A stretch of 64,000 nt of DNA from CAZHCG01 sp046484285. GTDB taxonomy: Bacteria > Myxococcota_A > Polyangia > JAAYKL01. The translations under genes and the position numbers were made by a program. Location: contig JAWOBP010000098.1 of assembly GCA_046484285.1 (NCBI GenBank), positions 1 through 64,000 of the forward strand, given 5' to 3'. Below are positions 15,972-25,486 of the stretch, one piece after another. The notes beneath the pieces were generated by a model, which searched no databases, was not told the DNA's origin, and worked only from the letters and a program-made list of their open reading frames with translations. Each line of letters starts with the position of its first letter. Position 1 is the first letter of the stretch.

Positions 15972-18281
15972 ATGCGCGCAGGTGTGAGGCGATTGTTCTT
16001 AACGGCCGCGCTCGGGGCGTTGGCGGCCGGGTGTACCAACGAGCTGTCCAGCTCGGACATAGATGCGGACACGGATACGGACGGCGACGCGCTGGGTCAG
16101 GGAGAGGACTGCTCGGGAGGCGGGGAGTGCGCCGAGGGGCTGATCTGCTCGGGGGTGGACGGCACCTGTCAGCCCGACGGCGCTCCGGGAACCGTCCCCG
16201 AGGAGGGGGATTGCATGGCCTCCTTCGATTGCCAGTGGGGGCTGGTCTGCGCCTCGGACGGGACCTGTCAACAGGAAGGGGATTCGGGAACGACCGGCGC
16301 GGGCGGCTCTTGCGAGCAGGACTCGGACTGCCTGTTGTTCCTCGAGTGCCTGGACGGGGTCTGCCAGGGCTTCGAGCCGCCGTACTGGCCCGGGACGGAG
16401 TGTGAGGAGCCGAGCGGTCAGGACGATCCCTTCATCGCCTATTTCGAGGTGGGGGGTGATTCCGGTGAGTTCTACCGCCTGCCGTTTCCCAACGACGCGC
16501 GGGTCAGCGGCGGAAGGATCGACCTGGAAGACCACGCCAACCCGGGCGTGCTGATCGAGGAGCTGGGCAACCCGGTGGACTCCTACTTCGATGCCGTCGA
16601 ACACGATGTCGATGGATTCGGTCTGCAATCGTGCACGTACTTCCGCTTCAGTCACAGCCCGGACTGGTCGACGGTCAACCTGGGCGAGACAATCTACATG
16701 GTCGACATCGACCCGGATTCGGAAAAGTACGGGGAGCAGGCTTTTTCGCGTTTTCGGGGAGACATCGCGCGCGGAAAGTACATCTGCAACAACTGGATCG
16801 CGCTGTGCCCCAACCTGGGGCGACCGCTGCAGCCGGGCACGACCTACGCGGCGATCGTCACCACCGACGTGGCCGACGCGCAGGGCGACGCGGCCGAGCA
16901 GAGCGAGGATTTCGCCGCGATGCTGGCCGGCTCCGAGCCGGGCGAGGCGGGGCTGTCCCACGCCTGGACCGCCTACGCGCCGCTGCGAGACTACCTCGAT
17001 GATCAGGCGATCAACCCGACGTCCATCGCGTCGGCCGCGGTGTTCACCACCGGACGGCCGAGCGCCGATCTGCCCCTGGTGCGCGACGCGGTGCGCGCCG
17101 AGCCGGAGCCTATGGTGGAGGGTCTCGCGGTCGACGACTCCGGCGACGCCTACTCGCTCTACAGCGGAGAGCTGACCGTGCCGTTCTACCAGCAGGGCGA
17201 GCGCCCGTTCGCCACTGTGGAGGACGGCGGAGGAATCGACTACGACGGCGAGGGGATGCCCGTCTGGGTCGAGGACGAATCGGTGCGCTTCGCGTTGACC
17301 GTGCCCGCCGGAGAGGCGCCGCCCGAGGGCTGGCCGGTGATCATCTACGCGCACGGCACCGGCGGCAGCGAGATGTCGTTCGTCGGCAACGGCACGGCGG
17401 AGCGGATGGCCGGGGTCGGTGTGGCCGCAATCGGTCTCGAGCAGGTCATGCACGGAGAGCGCCGCGGCCTGAGCGGCGACCAGGCCGATCTGGAGCAGAA
17501 CTCTCCGGAGCGGCTGTTCTACAACTTCCTCAATCCGCGCGCTGCCAGGGACAACAACGTGCAGGCGGCCGCCGATCACTTTCAGCTGGTGAGGTTGATC
17601 GAGGGCTTCTTTGAGATCACCGGCGAGGATGTGCTCTTCGACACGGAGAAGATCTACTTCTTCGGTCACTCGCAGGGCAGCCAGGGCCCGATGCTGTTCG
17701 CGGCCCACGAGCCGCTGGTGGATCTGCTGGTGCTGAGCGGGGCCGGAGGCTACCTGATCGAGTCGCTGCTGGGAAAGAAGCAGCCGCTGGACGTCTCCGC
17801 GGCGATTCGTTTCGCCTTGATGGAGTTCGGCGAGGTGGACTGGCATCATCCGTTGTTGAACCTGATCCAGCTCGCGTTCGATCCGGTCGATCCGGCGACT
17901 CACGCGCGGATGGTGTTTCGCCAGGACATGTCGGAGCTGGGCTACCCGCGCCGCAGCGTCTTCATGTCGTACGGGATCGGCGACACCTACACTCCCGAGA
18001 TGACGCAGCTGGCCCTGGCCAAGGCGCTGGGGGTCCAGCAGTGGCCGCTCGACGATGAGCACCAGCTCGGTGCGGTGCCGGTCATCGAGTCGCTGCCGCA
18101 CGACACGACCTATTATTACGGAAACGGAGTCGGAGTCACGGCGGTCACGGTACAGTACGAGCCGGACGGCGACTACGACGGCCACTTCGTCATCTTCGAG
18201 AATGCCGACGCCGTCTTGCAGCACACCCAGTTCGTTGGGACGATGGTTACCGGCGGCATTCCGACGCTGGTCGCGCCCTGA
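15972..18281 (+). CDS. Large lipoprotein with predicted alpha/beta-hydrolase domain
   Basis: The 769-residue protein has a lipoprotein signal ending ALAAGC (Cys21), an acidic DIDADTDTDGD linker, and three Cys-rich repeats of the CxxDxxC type between about 37 and 125. The remainder is a hydrolase-like region: IIYAHGTGG (oxyanion-type loop) near 455 and the nucleophile elbow GHSQGSQG with Ser567. A plausible late His is in DYDGHFV. It follows the protease gene by 40 nt and a GGGAGG ribosome-binding site precedes the ATG. Related large lipoproteins in myxobacteria are annotated as hypothetical or as esterase-like; the activity is inferred. Confidence 0.8.
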   Translation: MRAGVRRLFLTAALGALAAGCTNELSSSDIDADTDTDGDALGQGEDCSGGGECAEGLICSGVDGTCQPDGAPGTVPEEGDCMASFDCQWGLVCASDGTCQQEGDSGTTGAGGSCEQDSDCLLFLECLDGVCQGFEPPYWPGTECEEPSGQDDPFIAYFEVGGDSGEFYRLPFPNDARVSGGRIDLEDHANPGVLIEELGNPVDSYFDAVEHDVDGFGLQSCTYFRFSHSPDWSTVNLGETIYMVDIDPDSEKYGEQAFSRFRGDIARGKYICNNWIALCPNLGRPLQPGTTYAAIVTTDVADAQGDAAEQSEDFAAMLAGSEPGEAGLSHAWTAYAPLRDYLDDQAINPTSIASAAVFTTGRPSADLPLVRDAVRAEPEPMVEGLAVDDSGDAYSLYSGELTVPFYQQGERPFATVEDGGGIDYDGEGMPVWVEDESVRFALTVPAGEAPPEGWPVIIYAHGTGGSEMSFVGNGTAERMAGVGVAAIGLEQVMHGERRGLSGDQADLEQNSPERLFYNFLNPRAARDNNVQAAADHFQLVRLIEGFFEITGEDVLFDTEKIYFFGHSQGSQGPMLFAAHEPLVDLLVLSGAGGYLIESLLGKKQPLDVSAAIRFALMEFGEVDWHHPLLNLIQLAFDPVDPATHARMVFRQDMSELGYPRRSVFMSYGIGDTYTPEMTQLALAKALGVQQWPLDDEHQLGAVPVIESLPHDTTYYYGNGVGVTAVTVQYEPDGDYDGHFVIFENADAVLQHTQFVGTMVTGGIPTLVAP

Positions 18282-18325
18282 CGCTTTGCAGTGATCGGCT
18301 CCCATCCGGAAATCTACCGGGGTGG

Positions 18326-18353
18326 TTGCTCGTCAGACGAAATGGTGTAAACT
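18326..18353 (+). promoter_or_regulatory. Candidate promoter giving a near-leaderless kinase mRNA
   Basis: TTGCTC at 18326-18331 and TAAACT at 18348-18353 are separated by 16 nt. Transcription would start about 18360, at or next to the ATG at 18362, and no Shine-Dalgarno sequence is seen before that ATG. Confidence 0.4.
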
Positions 18354-18361
18354 CGGAAAAT

Positions 18362-20326
18362 ATGCCGAGTGACGACCGCAAGGAGATCCTGGAGACGCGC
18401 GTCCGCGAGCTGGAGGCCGAGCTGGCCGAATCGCGCGAGCGGGAGAGCCGCTACAATGCGCTGCTTTCCGAAGCGCCGGTCTCGATCTGGATGGTCGATC
18501 GCTCGCGGCACCTGGTCTACGCACAGGGCTCGGCGCTCAGCGTGTTGGGGATGGATTCCGAGCGGGTCGCGGGGAGCCGGATCGACGACCTGTTTTCGGA
18601 GTCGGACGAGTTCGATTCAGCGATCGAGCGCGTGGATCGCGGCGAGACGGCGACTGTGACCTTCGAGCACGGCGGGAGGGTGTTCGAGACCCGCCTGTCG
18701 GCCGTCGGGGATCCGAGCGGAGGCGAGAGAATCGGGGTGCTCGGGGTCTCGACCGACGTGAGCGAGCGCGTGCGTGCGGAGAAGTCGCTGATCGAGGAGA
18801 AGGAGCGCCTCGACGTGACCCTCTCCAGCATCGGCGAGGGAGTGATCGCCACCGATACCGAGGGGCGCGTCACGGGAATGAACCGCGTGGCCGAGGAGCT
18901 GACCAGCTGGAAGAGCGAGAAGGCCGTCGGCCTCTCGGCCGAGCAGGTCTACCACGTGATAGACAACCGCACCGGCGAAGCCAGGACGCACCCGGTCGCC
19001 ATCGCGCTGGGTCGCGGAGGGGACGAGGAGGAGCAGGAGTACGACAAGGTGCTGATCAGCCGCGACGGGCGGGACCTCAGGGTGGATCACAACTGCGCTC
19101 CGATCAGGAGACGCGGCGGCGAGATCATCGGCTCGGTGCTGGTCTTCAGAGACCTGACGCGGCAGCGCATGCTGGAAGACGAGATGCGCCGGGTCGAGAA
19201 GCTCGAGTCGATCGGGATCCTGGCCGGCGGCATCGCCCACGACTTCAACAACATCCTGACCGTGACGATGGGCAATCTCAGCATCGCCCGGCGCAGGGCC
19301 AGGGGAGACGAGCGGTTGCTGGAGCGCCTGCGGGACGCGGAGCGGGCCGTGGAGCGGGCCAGAAGATTGACCGGGCAGTTGCTGACATTCGCCAAGGGCG
19401 GGGCGCCGGTCAAGGCGCTGGTGGACGTCAGGCAGCTGGCCCACGACGCCGCGCGCTTCGCCCTGGCCGGGTCGCGCCGTCGTTGGACAGAAGATTTTCC
19501 GCGCGGGCTGGCGTCCGTGCGCGTCGACTCGACCCAGATCGGACAGGTGATCCAGAATCTGGTGATCAATGCGCACCAGGCGATGGGACGCGAGGGCGAG
19601 ATCGCGCTGTCGGCCGGGGAGACGGAGATAGAAGGCGAGGACGGGCTGCCGGTCGAGCCGGGGCGCTACACCTGGATCGCGGTGCGGGACAGCGGCCCGG
19701 GCATTCCCGGCGAGATCGCAGACAGGGTTTTCGACCCGTATTTCACGACCAAGCCGGGGGGCACCGGTTTGGGCCTGGCGGCGGCTCACTCGATCATACG
19801 CCGCCACGGAGGTCACGTGGCGATCGAGAGTCCCGAGGGCGGCGGCGCCGAGGTCCGCGTGTTCCTGCCGGCCAAGATCGACTCGGGCGACAGCGATCCG
19901 GGCACGCCCCCGCGAGGTCTCTCGGCGGCACGCAAGGGATGCGTGCTGGTGATGGACGACGAGCCGGTGGTCCTGGAGGCCGCGGCGAGTATGCTCGCCG
20001 AGATCGGCTACGAGGCGGAGACGGCCAGAGACGGCGCCGAGGCGGTGGAGGCCTACCGGAGCGCCGTGGGCGAGGGAAGGCGTTTCGACGCGACGATCGT
20101 CGACTTGACCGTGCCCGGCGGGATGGGGGGACACGCGGCGGCAAGGAGCATCTTGGAGATCGATCCCCAGGCGAGAGTGCTCGTCTCCAGCGGGTACTCC
20201 GAGGATCCGGTCATGTCGCAATGGCGCGAGCACGGCTTTTGCGGCGTGGTGAGCAAGCCGTACGGAGTCGACGAGCTGGATCGCGCCTTGCGAAAGGCGA
20301 TCGTCTCAAAAGAGGAGGACGACTGA
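18362..20326 (+). CDS. Soluble hybrid sensor histidine kinase (PAS-PAS-HisKA-HATPase-REC)
   Basis: The 654-residue protein lacks membrane segments and is probably cytoplasmic. A coiled coil (5-30) leads to a first PAS domain (about 30-135) and a second (about 145-270). The dimerisation/phospho-acceptor helix has His293 in GGIAHDFNNIL, the H-box of hybrid kinases. ATP-binding motifs follow: N-box VINAHQA (Asn403), G1 DSGPGIP (443-449) and GGTGLGL. The C-terminal receiver starts at about 527 with acidic residues in MDDEP and phospho-acceptor Asp581 in IVDLTVPGG. An upstream TTG at 18326 is in frame but coincides with a likely -35 box. It is followed after 61 nt by a second kinase. Signal unknown. 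Confidence 0.93.
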   Translation: MPSDDRKEILETRVRELEAELAESRERESRYNALLSEAPVSIWMVDRSRHLVYAQGSALSVLGMDSERVAGSRIDDLFSESDEFDSAIERVDRGETATVTFEHGGRVFETRLSAVGDPSGGERIGVLGVSTDVSERVRAEKSLIEEKERLDVTLSSIGEGVIATDTEGRVTGMNRVAEELTSWKSEKAVGLSAEQVYHVIDNRTGEARTHPVAIALGRGGDEEEQEYDKVLISRDGRDLRVDHNCAPIRRRGGEIIGSVLVFRDLTRQRMLEDEMRRVEKLESIGILAGGIAHDFNNILTVTMGNLSIARRRARGDERLLERLRDAERAVERARRLTGQLLTFAKGGAPVKALVDVRQLAHDAARFALAGSRRRWTEDFPRGLASVRVDSTQIGQVIQNLVINAHQAMGREGEIALSAGETEIEGEDGLPVEPGRYTWIAVRDSGPGIPGEIADRVFDPYFTTKPGGTGLGLAAAHSIIRRHGGHVAIESPEGGGAEVRVFLPAKIDSGDSDPGTPPRGLSAARKGCVLVMDDEPVVLEAAASMLAEIGYEAETARDGAEAVEAYRSAVGEGRRFDATIVDLTVPGGMGGHAAARSILEIDPQARVLVSSGYSEDPVMSQWREHGFCGVVSKPYGVDELDRALRKAIVSKEEDD

Positions 20327-20344
20327 AACGGCCTCGAGCCTCGT

Positions 20345-20374
20345 TTGACACAGCAAAGGGGAAAGCACTATATT
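20345..20374 (+). promoter_or_regulatory. Strong sigma70-type promoter of the second kinase gene
   Basis: A consensus TTGACA at 20345-20350 and TATATT at 20369-20374 are separated by 18 nt. The predicted start near 20381 leaves only about 7 nt before the ATG at 20388, with no Shine-Dalgarno sequence. Confidence 0.6.
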
Positions 20375-20387
20375 CCCCACGTAGATC

Positions 20388-21575
20388 ATGAAGTTGGAAA
20401 GTCCCGAAATCGCTTTTTCAGGAGCGGTGCGGGGGGCTAGCATCGAGGCGTTTTGCGATCTCGCCGAGATGCACCCCGACCCCGTGACCCTGCACCTGTT
20501 CGACGACCGGCGGTTGATCTACGCCAACCGGCGGACGCGCGAGCTGGCCGGCTGCCGTGCCGAAAAGGAGGGTGGGATCGATCCGGTCGATTTCGCGGTC
20601 GGGGAGGCTCCCGAGGTATTCCGCCAGCGCCTGGACGCGATGCTGACCCGCGTGCTCGACGAGCCGCTCTCGGTACGCTGGCGGGCGCAGGCCGCGGACG
20701 GGCGGGAGAGGAGCTGGTGCTCGCGGATCGTGGCCCTGGAGCTGGGCGGGACCAGGTACCTGATGTCGGTCTCGAGAGAGGTGGGCGAGCGCTGCGCCTC
20801 GGCGGACGGATCGCCAACCGAGAGCAGCGCGGAGGCGGAACGCCTCGGCGAGCTGGGGATGCTGGCCTTCGGGGTGATGCACGACCTCAACAACCACCTC
20901 ACCGCGATTCTCAACTGCTCCAGCCTGATCGCCTCGCGCCGGGACATCTCGCCCCGGTTGAAGCGCGAGCTGGAGACGATTCGCTGCGCGGCGGAGGACG
21001 CCGCCTCGCTGCCACGGCAGCTGATGCTGCTTTCCCGCGAGGGGCGCGGAGCGGCCCGCGAGGTTCGAGACGTCTCTGCGGTCATATCCGAGAGATCGGG
21101 AGTGTTGCGGGCCTTGCTTCCCGCGGGGACGCGGCTGTCCGTGCTCGCCGGCCGGGAGGCGTGCCTGGTCCTTTGCGATTCGTCGCGAATCGGGGAGGCG
21201 ATCGCGAATTTGGTGCGCAACGCCGGGGAGGCGATCGCGTCGGGCGGGAGAGTGGAGGTGGGAGTCAGGAGACTGCGGCTCGGCTCGGGCGGACCTTTGG
21301 GACCGGGAGGCCCGCCTGTATCCGGGCGGTTCGTCTGCATCTGGGTGCAGGACGACGGACCGGGGGTTCCCGAAGAGAACCACGACCGGATCTTCGATCC
21401 TTTCCGGACGACCAAGCCTCCGGGACGCGGAGCGGGCATGGGGCTCGCGGTGGTGGATCGAATCGTCCGCGATCACGGCGGATGGGTTTCTCTTCGCGAC
21501 TCACCGCTGGGCGGCGCATTGTTCGAGCTATTCCTTCCCGAGGCCGATGATCAGGCCGGCTCCCCGCGGTGGTGA
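20388..21575 (+). CDS. Soluble PAS sensor histidine kinase without receiver
   Basis: The 395-residue protein has a PAS-like domain (about 20-130, with RRLIYANRRTRELAGC), an H-box with His165 in FGVMHDLNNHLTAIL, and an ATPase domain with N-box LVRNAGEAI, G1 DDGPGVPEEN, and GAGMGLAVV. No transmembrane segment or receiver is present. Its H-box resembles that of the upstream hybrid kinase (GIAHDFNNILT), so the two are probably related by descent. It has its own promoter and is not clearly in one operon with the first kinase. No cognate DNA-binding regulator is adjacent. Confidence 0.9.
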   Translation: MKLESPEIAFSGAVRGASIEAFCDLAEMHPDPVTLHLFDDRRLIYANRRTRELAGCRAEKEGGIDPVDFAVGEAPEVFRQRLDAMLTRVLDEPLSVRWRAQAADGRERSWCSRIVALELGGTRYLMSVSREVGERCASADGSPTESSAEAERLGELGMLAFGVMHDLNNHLTAILNCSSLIASRRDISPRLKRELETIRCAAEDAASLPRQLMLLSREGRGAAREVRDVSAVISERSGVLRALLPAGTRLSVLAGREACLVLCDSSRIGEAIANLVRNAGEAIASGGRVEVGVRRLRLGSGGPLGPGGPPVSGRFVCIWVQDDGPGVPEENHDRIFDPFRTTKPPGRGAGMGLAVVDRIVRDHGGWVSLRDSPLGGALFELFLPEADDQAGSPRW

Positions 21576-21651
21576 CCGGCGGCCTTCATCCGGTTATTAT
21601 CGGTGCGGTTTCTTGTTCGCCATCGCGGCGAGCGGATGTTGGAGGTGAGAG

Positions 21652-22557
21652 ATGAAGATCCTCGTCACCGGAGCTACCGGTTTCGTCGGCCGCGCATTGG
21701 TTGCCAGGTTGCTGCAAGAGGGACGTCAGGTATCGGCCTGGGTCCGCTCCGTGGATCGGGCGCGCACTTTGCTCGGTCCGGGGCTGGAGCTGCTACCGGC
21801 CGAAGGAGGACAAAACGCGTTGCGCGCCGCGGTACGCGGAGCCGACGCCGTGATCAACCTCGCCGGAGAGCCGATCTTCGCGCGACGTTGGAGCGAGGAG
21901 CGCCGTACCGAATTGGTGGAGAGCCGCGTGTTCCTGACCGCGGGCCTGGTCGACGCGATGGAGGACGAGCCCCGTCGGCCCTCGGTGATGGTCTCGGCGA
22001 GCGCGGTCGGATACTACGGCGATCGCGGCGAAGAGCGACTGGGTGAGAAGAGCGGGCCTGGCAGCGACTTCTTGGCCAGGCTCTGCTTCGACTGGGAAAA
22101 CGCGGCGCGGCGAGCGGAGAAGCTCGGAGTGCGGGTCGTGACTCCGCGTTTCGGCCTGGTGTTGGGCCCCGGAGGCGGTATTCTCTCCCGTCTCTTGCCG
22201 TTGTTTCGCAAGGGATTGGGCGGTCGGCTCGGCAGCGGTGAGCAGTTCCTTTCCTGGATCCAGCTCGAGGACCTGCTGAGGCTGCTTTGTCTGGTGACCG
22301 TGGATGATCGTTTCGACGGAGCGATCAACGCAGTCGGTCCCCGACCGATCACAAACAGCGAGTTGACTCGCGCAGTGGCGCGCGCGGTGGATCGTCCCGC
22401 TTTTTTGCCCCTGCCGGCGATGGCGCTGAAGCTCGCAGTCGGAGAGGCGGCGGAGGTGCTGCTGGCCAGCCAGCGCGTCATGCCCGACGAGCTGGAGCGC
22501 CTCGGTTTCGAGCATCGCTTCGAGGATATCGACGCGGCGCTGTCCGCCTCGGTCTGA
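21652..22557 (+). CDS. TIGR01777 family NAD-dependent epimerase (YfcH-like)
   Basis: This 301-residue protein is an extended short-chain dehydrogenase fold. The N-terminus MKILVTGATGFVGRALVARL carries the Rossmann GxxGxxG. The family signature VGYYGDRGEERLGEKSGPGS (Tyr in the YxxxK-like area), INLAGEPIF and the C-terminal PDELERLGFEHRF are typical of TIGR01777/SulA-type proteins. The reaction is not established for this family. The ATG follows TTGGAGGTG at 7 nt. It is followed after three bases by a small membrane protein gene, so the two may be cotranscribed. Confidence 0.93.
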   Translation: MKILVTGATGFVGRALVARLLQEGRQVSAWVRSVDRARTLLGPGLELLPAEGGQNALRAAVRGADAVINLAGEPIFARRWSEERRTELVESRVFLTAGLVDAMEDEPRRPSVMVSASAVGYYGDRGEERLGEKSGPGSDFLARLCFDWENAARRAEKLGVRVVTPRFGLVLGPGGGILSRLLPLFRKGLGGRLGSGEQFLSWIQLEDLLRLLCLVTVDDRFDGAINAVGPRPITNSELTRAVARAVDRPAFLPLPAMALKLAVGEAAEVLLASQRVMPDELERLGFEHRFEDIDAALSASV

Positions 22558-22560
22558 AGA

Positions 22561-23031
22561 GTGAAAGGCGCTGTCGCGATAGCCGCTCTGGCCGCGGGAT
22601 GCCTCGGCCCGGCGATCTCGTCCGCCTCCGAGGCGGCCGAAGAGCGGGCGGCGGCGGAGGAGCGGGGCTCTTCGGAAAGGACGGAAATCGCGATAGTGAG
22701 CGGGGGAGTCGCGCTGGGCGGGCTGATCGGGCTGGCGGACTGGCGCCTCGGCGTTTCCGTCGCGGCGCTCTCACTCGCCGCCGGGCCCGCCTGGAGCGGC
22801 CTGGGCGGACACGACTGGGGGCGCGCCCTGCTGCTGGCCGGAGTTCGGTTGCTGGTCGGCGCGGCGGCTCTGGGGCTGCTCGGCTGGGGAGTGCCGAGGC
22901 TCGAAGGCAATCCCGGCTGGGAGGAAAGACGCGACGGAGGAACGACGGTCGGGCTGGGATCGGCGGCGGGCGCGCTGCTGGTCGGGTTGTCGATCAGCGA
23001 CATGATCCGCGATTGCCGCGGCACCGGCTGA
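22561..23031 (+). CDS. Small hypothetical membrane protein
   Basis: The frame encodes 156 residues starting from GTG three bases after the epimerase stop. It has an N-terminal hydrophobic segment ending near residue 22, an acidic stretch (EAAEERAAAEERGSSER) and three further hydrophobic segments separated by Gly/Arg turns. No family recognised. No Shine-Dalgarno sequence is obvious, but translational coupling to the epimerase is possible. Composition follows that of neighbouring genes, and the frame ends cleanly before a relic. Confidence 0.5.
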   Translation: MKGAVAIAALAAGCLGPAISSASEAAEERAAAEERGSSERTEIAIVSGGVALGGLIGLADWRLGVSVAALSLAAGPAWSGLGGHDWGRALLLAGVRLLVGAAALGLLGWGVPRLEGNPGWEERRDGGTTVGLGSAAGALLVGLSISDMIRDCRGTG

Positions 23032-23498
23032 TTGCTTCACCATCGAGCGGGCTCTGCTGGCAGGATCCGCCTGCCGGGGATGAGATGAGCTGGTGGGACG
23101 CGATCCCCCATTGCGAGGATGGCACCGGGGACGGTTACACCGACTGGGCTCTACCCGACATCGACGAGCTGATCTCCCTGATGCGGGGCTGCGTGAACGG
23201 CACGGCGACCGGCGACCTGAGCCATAGCACCTGCAGCGTGGAGGATTCCGGGTGCCTGGAGAATAGCTGCAACTACGGGACCGACTGCGACTCCTGCGAT
23301 ATTTTGGACGGTCCTGGAGGGGTAGGTTGCTACTGGGATCCGGAGCTTTCCGGTGCGTGTTCGTGGTATTGGTCGTCGTCGTCGGTCGTCGGTAGCACAG
23401 GCAACGTGTGGCCCGTGCGCTTCGCCTACGGTTACGTGTACTATCATTACGACATGTACCACACGAATCATGTGCGTTGCGTCCGTCGCGGACCGTGA
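23032..23498 (+). pseudogene. DUF1566 (Lcl) protein lacking its N-terminus
   Basis: The frame encodes a nearly complete DUF1566 domain starting abruptly in SPSSGLCWQDPPAGDEMSWW and continuing with YTDWALPDIDELISLMRGC, a Cys-rich insertion, CSWYWSSSSVVGS and the closing HVRCVRRGP. The usual signal peptide or lipobox and the residues before GLxWQD are missing; the relic begins right after the stop of the preceding gene. No plausible start is upstream, and the ATG at about 23085 would cut into the domain. The arginine of WRLP is Ala here. The IS element begins 40 nt after its stop. Confidence 0.7.
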
Positions 23499-23651
23499 TT
23501 CGCCCACAGAGCCCAACCTTTCGACGGTGTCGCTCTAGACAGAAGTTCCCCGCCAAATAGGCCTTCTGAAGACTGACAAGAGGGTGGAATTGCAAGGGAA
23601 AGAGGTTTTTTTTGGCCGGCATAAAGTTCCCATGTAATAGGTGCTTTTCAC

Positions 23652-23680
23652 TTGACAGGTACCAAAGCATGTGGTTTTAT
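23652..23680 (+). promoter_or_regulatory. Candidate transposase promoter inside the IS
   Basis: TTGACA at 23652-23657 and TTTTAT at 23675-23680 are 17 nt apart. Transcription would begin just before the ATG at 23688. Confidence 0.4.
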
Positions 23681-23687
23681 AGTTCCC

Positions 23688-25412
23688 ATGTACATCGAAA
23701 AGGTGCCAAATCGAAACTCTCCTCCCGCAATCTTGCTGCGCCAGGGCTGGAGAGAGGGCAAGAAGGTCAAGAAAAAAACGATCGCGAACCTCTCTCATTG
23801 GCCCGAGGAAAAGGTGGAGACCCTGCGTCTGCTGCTCAAAGACAAGCGTCTCGCTCCCGTCGATGAGCTTTTCGAGAAAACGAAAACCGTCCACCACGGC
23901 CACGTACAGTCGGTGCTACAAGCCGTCGACAAGCTGGGACTGGACAAGCTCATCTCCGCCAAGCGCTGCCAGGAGCGCGACATCATCGTCGCCGCGATCA
24001 CCGCGCGGATCTGCAAGCCGGACAGCAAACTGGCGATGAGCCGATGGTGGAAGAACACCACTTTGCCGGAGATTCTCGAGGTGGGTGACGCAGACGAAGA
24101 CGACATCTACGAAGCCATGGACTGGCTTTTGGCACGACAAAAGCGCATCGAGAAGAAACTGGCCAAGAGGCACCTCGAGGATGAAGACTTGGTGCTGTAC
24201 GACCTGACATCGAGCTATTTCGAGGGAGTGACCTGTCCGCTGGCCACGCTGGGCAAGAGCCGGGACAGGAAGCGAAATACGATGCAGGTCAACTACGGGC
24301 TGGTCTCCGACCGCCGTGGCTGTCCTGTGGCGGTGTCGGTCTTCAAGGGAAACAAGAGTGACTCCAAGACGCTGCTGCCGCAGGCCCGCCGTGTGCACGA
24401 GGACTTCGGTATCGAGCGGGTGGTGCTGGTCGGCGACCGCGGGATGATCTCCCAAAAGCAGATCGACGTGCTGCGGGACGAAGACGGCTTCGACTGGATC
24501 ACAGCGCTGAAGAGCGGCGGCATCCGCAAGCTCGTGGAGGGCGGCGCGCTACAGCTCGACCTCTTCGACGAGCGCAACCTCTTCGAGCTCGAGCACGAGG
24601 ACTACCCCGGGGAACGGCTGGTGGCTTGCCGCAACCCCGTGCTGGCGCGGAAAAGGGCCTACAAGCGCGAATCCATGCTCGAAGCCACCGAGCAGGAGCT
24701 GGCGAAGATCCGCACCTCGCTGAAAAAGGGCACGCTGAAAAAGAAAGAGCGCACCAAGGACAGAATCGGCGTGCGGGTGGGCAAGGTAGTCAACAAATAC
24801 AATATGGCCAAGCACATGGTGCTCCACATCAAAGACAACTCTTTCGATTTCGAGCTCAATCAGCAGAGCATCGCGGCCGAGGCCGCCCTGGACGGCATCT
24901 ACATCATCCGCACCAGCCTGCCGGAAGAAAGCATGAAAGCCGACGAAGCGGTGCGCAGCTACAAGGACCTCACCTCGGTGGAGCGGGCTTTCAAATCACT
25001 GAAAAGCATCGACCTGATGGTGCGGCCGATCCGCCACCGCACCGAGGATCGCGTGAGAGCGCACATCTTCCTGTCGATGCTGACCTACTACGTGCAGTGG
25101 CACATGCTCGAGGCGTGGCGGCCCCTGCTCTTCGCCGACGAGGACCAGGAAGCCAAAAAAAGCCGAGACCCGGTGGCTCCGGCGAAGCGGTCGAAGAGAG
25201 CGCTGAAAAAAGCACGAACCAAGAAGCTCGATGACGGCACCGACGTCGAAAGCTTCCGTACACTGCTCGAGCACATGAGCACGATCACACGCGACACTTG
25301 CCGCCAGCGCTGCGACGACGAGTCGTCGCGCACCTTCACAATCGACACCACGCCCAACGAGAAGCAAAGCAGCGCCCTCAAATTGCTCGCCCAGATCCCC
25401 GTGTACCCATAG
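23688..25412 (+). CDS. IS1634 family transposase
   Basis: The 574-residue protein is a DDE transposase. The catalytic acidic residues are seen in LVLYDLTSSYFEG, RVVLVGDRGMIS and a late Glu in YKDLTSVERAFKSLKSIDLM followed by RPIRHRTEDRVRAHIFLSML, a block typical of IS1634 and related IS4-group enzymes. A Lys/Arg-rich insertion (ARTSLKKGTLKKKERTKD-like) lies near residue 350. The frame is intact and uninterrupted, and both ends of the element are present, so it may still be active. A TTG start at 23652 would add 12 residues but overlaps the likely promoter. Confidence 0.94.
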   Translation: MYIEKVPNRNSPPAILLRQGWREGKKVKKKTIANLSHWPEEKVETLRLLLKDKRLAPVDELFEKTKTVHHGHVQSVLQAVDKLGLDKLISAKRCQERDIIVAAITARICKPDSKLAMSRWWKNTTLPEILEVGDADEDDIYEAMDWLLARQKRIEKKLAKRHLEDEDLVLYDLTSSYFEGVTCPLATLGKSRDRKRNTMQVNYGLVSDRRGCPVAVSVFKGNKSDSKTLLPQARRVHEDFGIERVVLVGDRGMISQKQIDVLRDEDGFDWITALKSGGIRKLVEGGALQLDLFDERNLFELEHEDYPGERLVACRNPVLARKRAYKRESMLEATEQELAKIRTSLKKGTLKKKERTKDRIGVRVGKVVNKYNMAKHMVLHIKDNSFDFELNQQSIAAEAALDGIYIIRTSLPEESMKADEAVRSYKDLTSVERAFKSLKSIDLMVRPIRHRTEDRVRAHIFLSMLTYYVQWHMLEAWRPLLFADEDQEAKKSRDPVAPAKRSKRALKKARTKKLDDGTDVESFRTLLEHMSTITRDTCRQRCDDESSRTFTIDTTPNEKQSSALKLLAQIPVYP

Positions 25413-25486
25413 CCGCGAATTCCTTTTTCAACCAATCCCCGGGAAATCATTGGACAAGTCCGCCTTCGGAGCGGGGGAACTTCTGT

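Larger units (their letters stand above)
23539..25486 (+). mobile_element. IS1634-like insertion sequence (1948 bp)
   Basis: A single transposase gene is framed by matching inverted ends: 23533-23551 reads CTCTAGACAGAAGTTCCCC, and 25474-25492 is its exact reverse complement. CTAG flanks the element on both sides (23535-23538 and 25487-25490). Because CTAG is palindromic it can be either a 4-bp target duplication, which gives the boundaries used here, or part of longer inverted repeats. The left end lies 40 nt after a DUF1566 relic. Confidence 0.88.

Noticed and set aside
14717..16072. Upstream extension of the lepA frame
   Set aside because: The open frame continues, but homology begins at VSIERTRN with a GTG preceded by GGAG, and the extension lies antisense to the protease gene.
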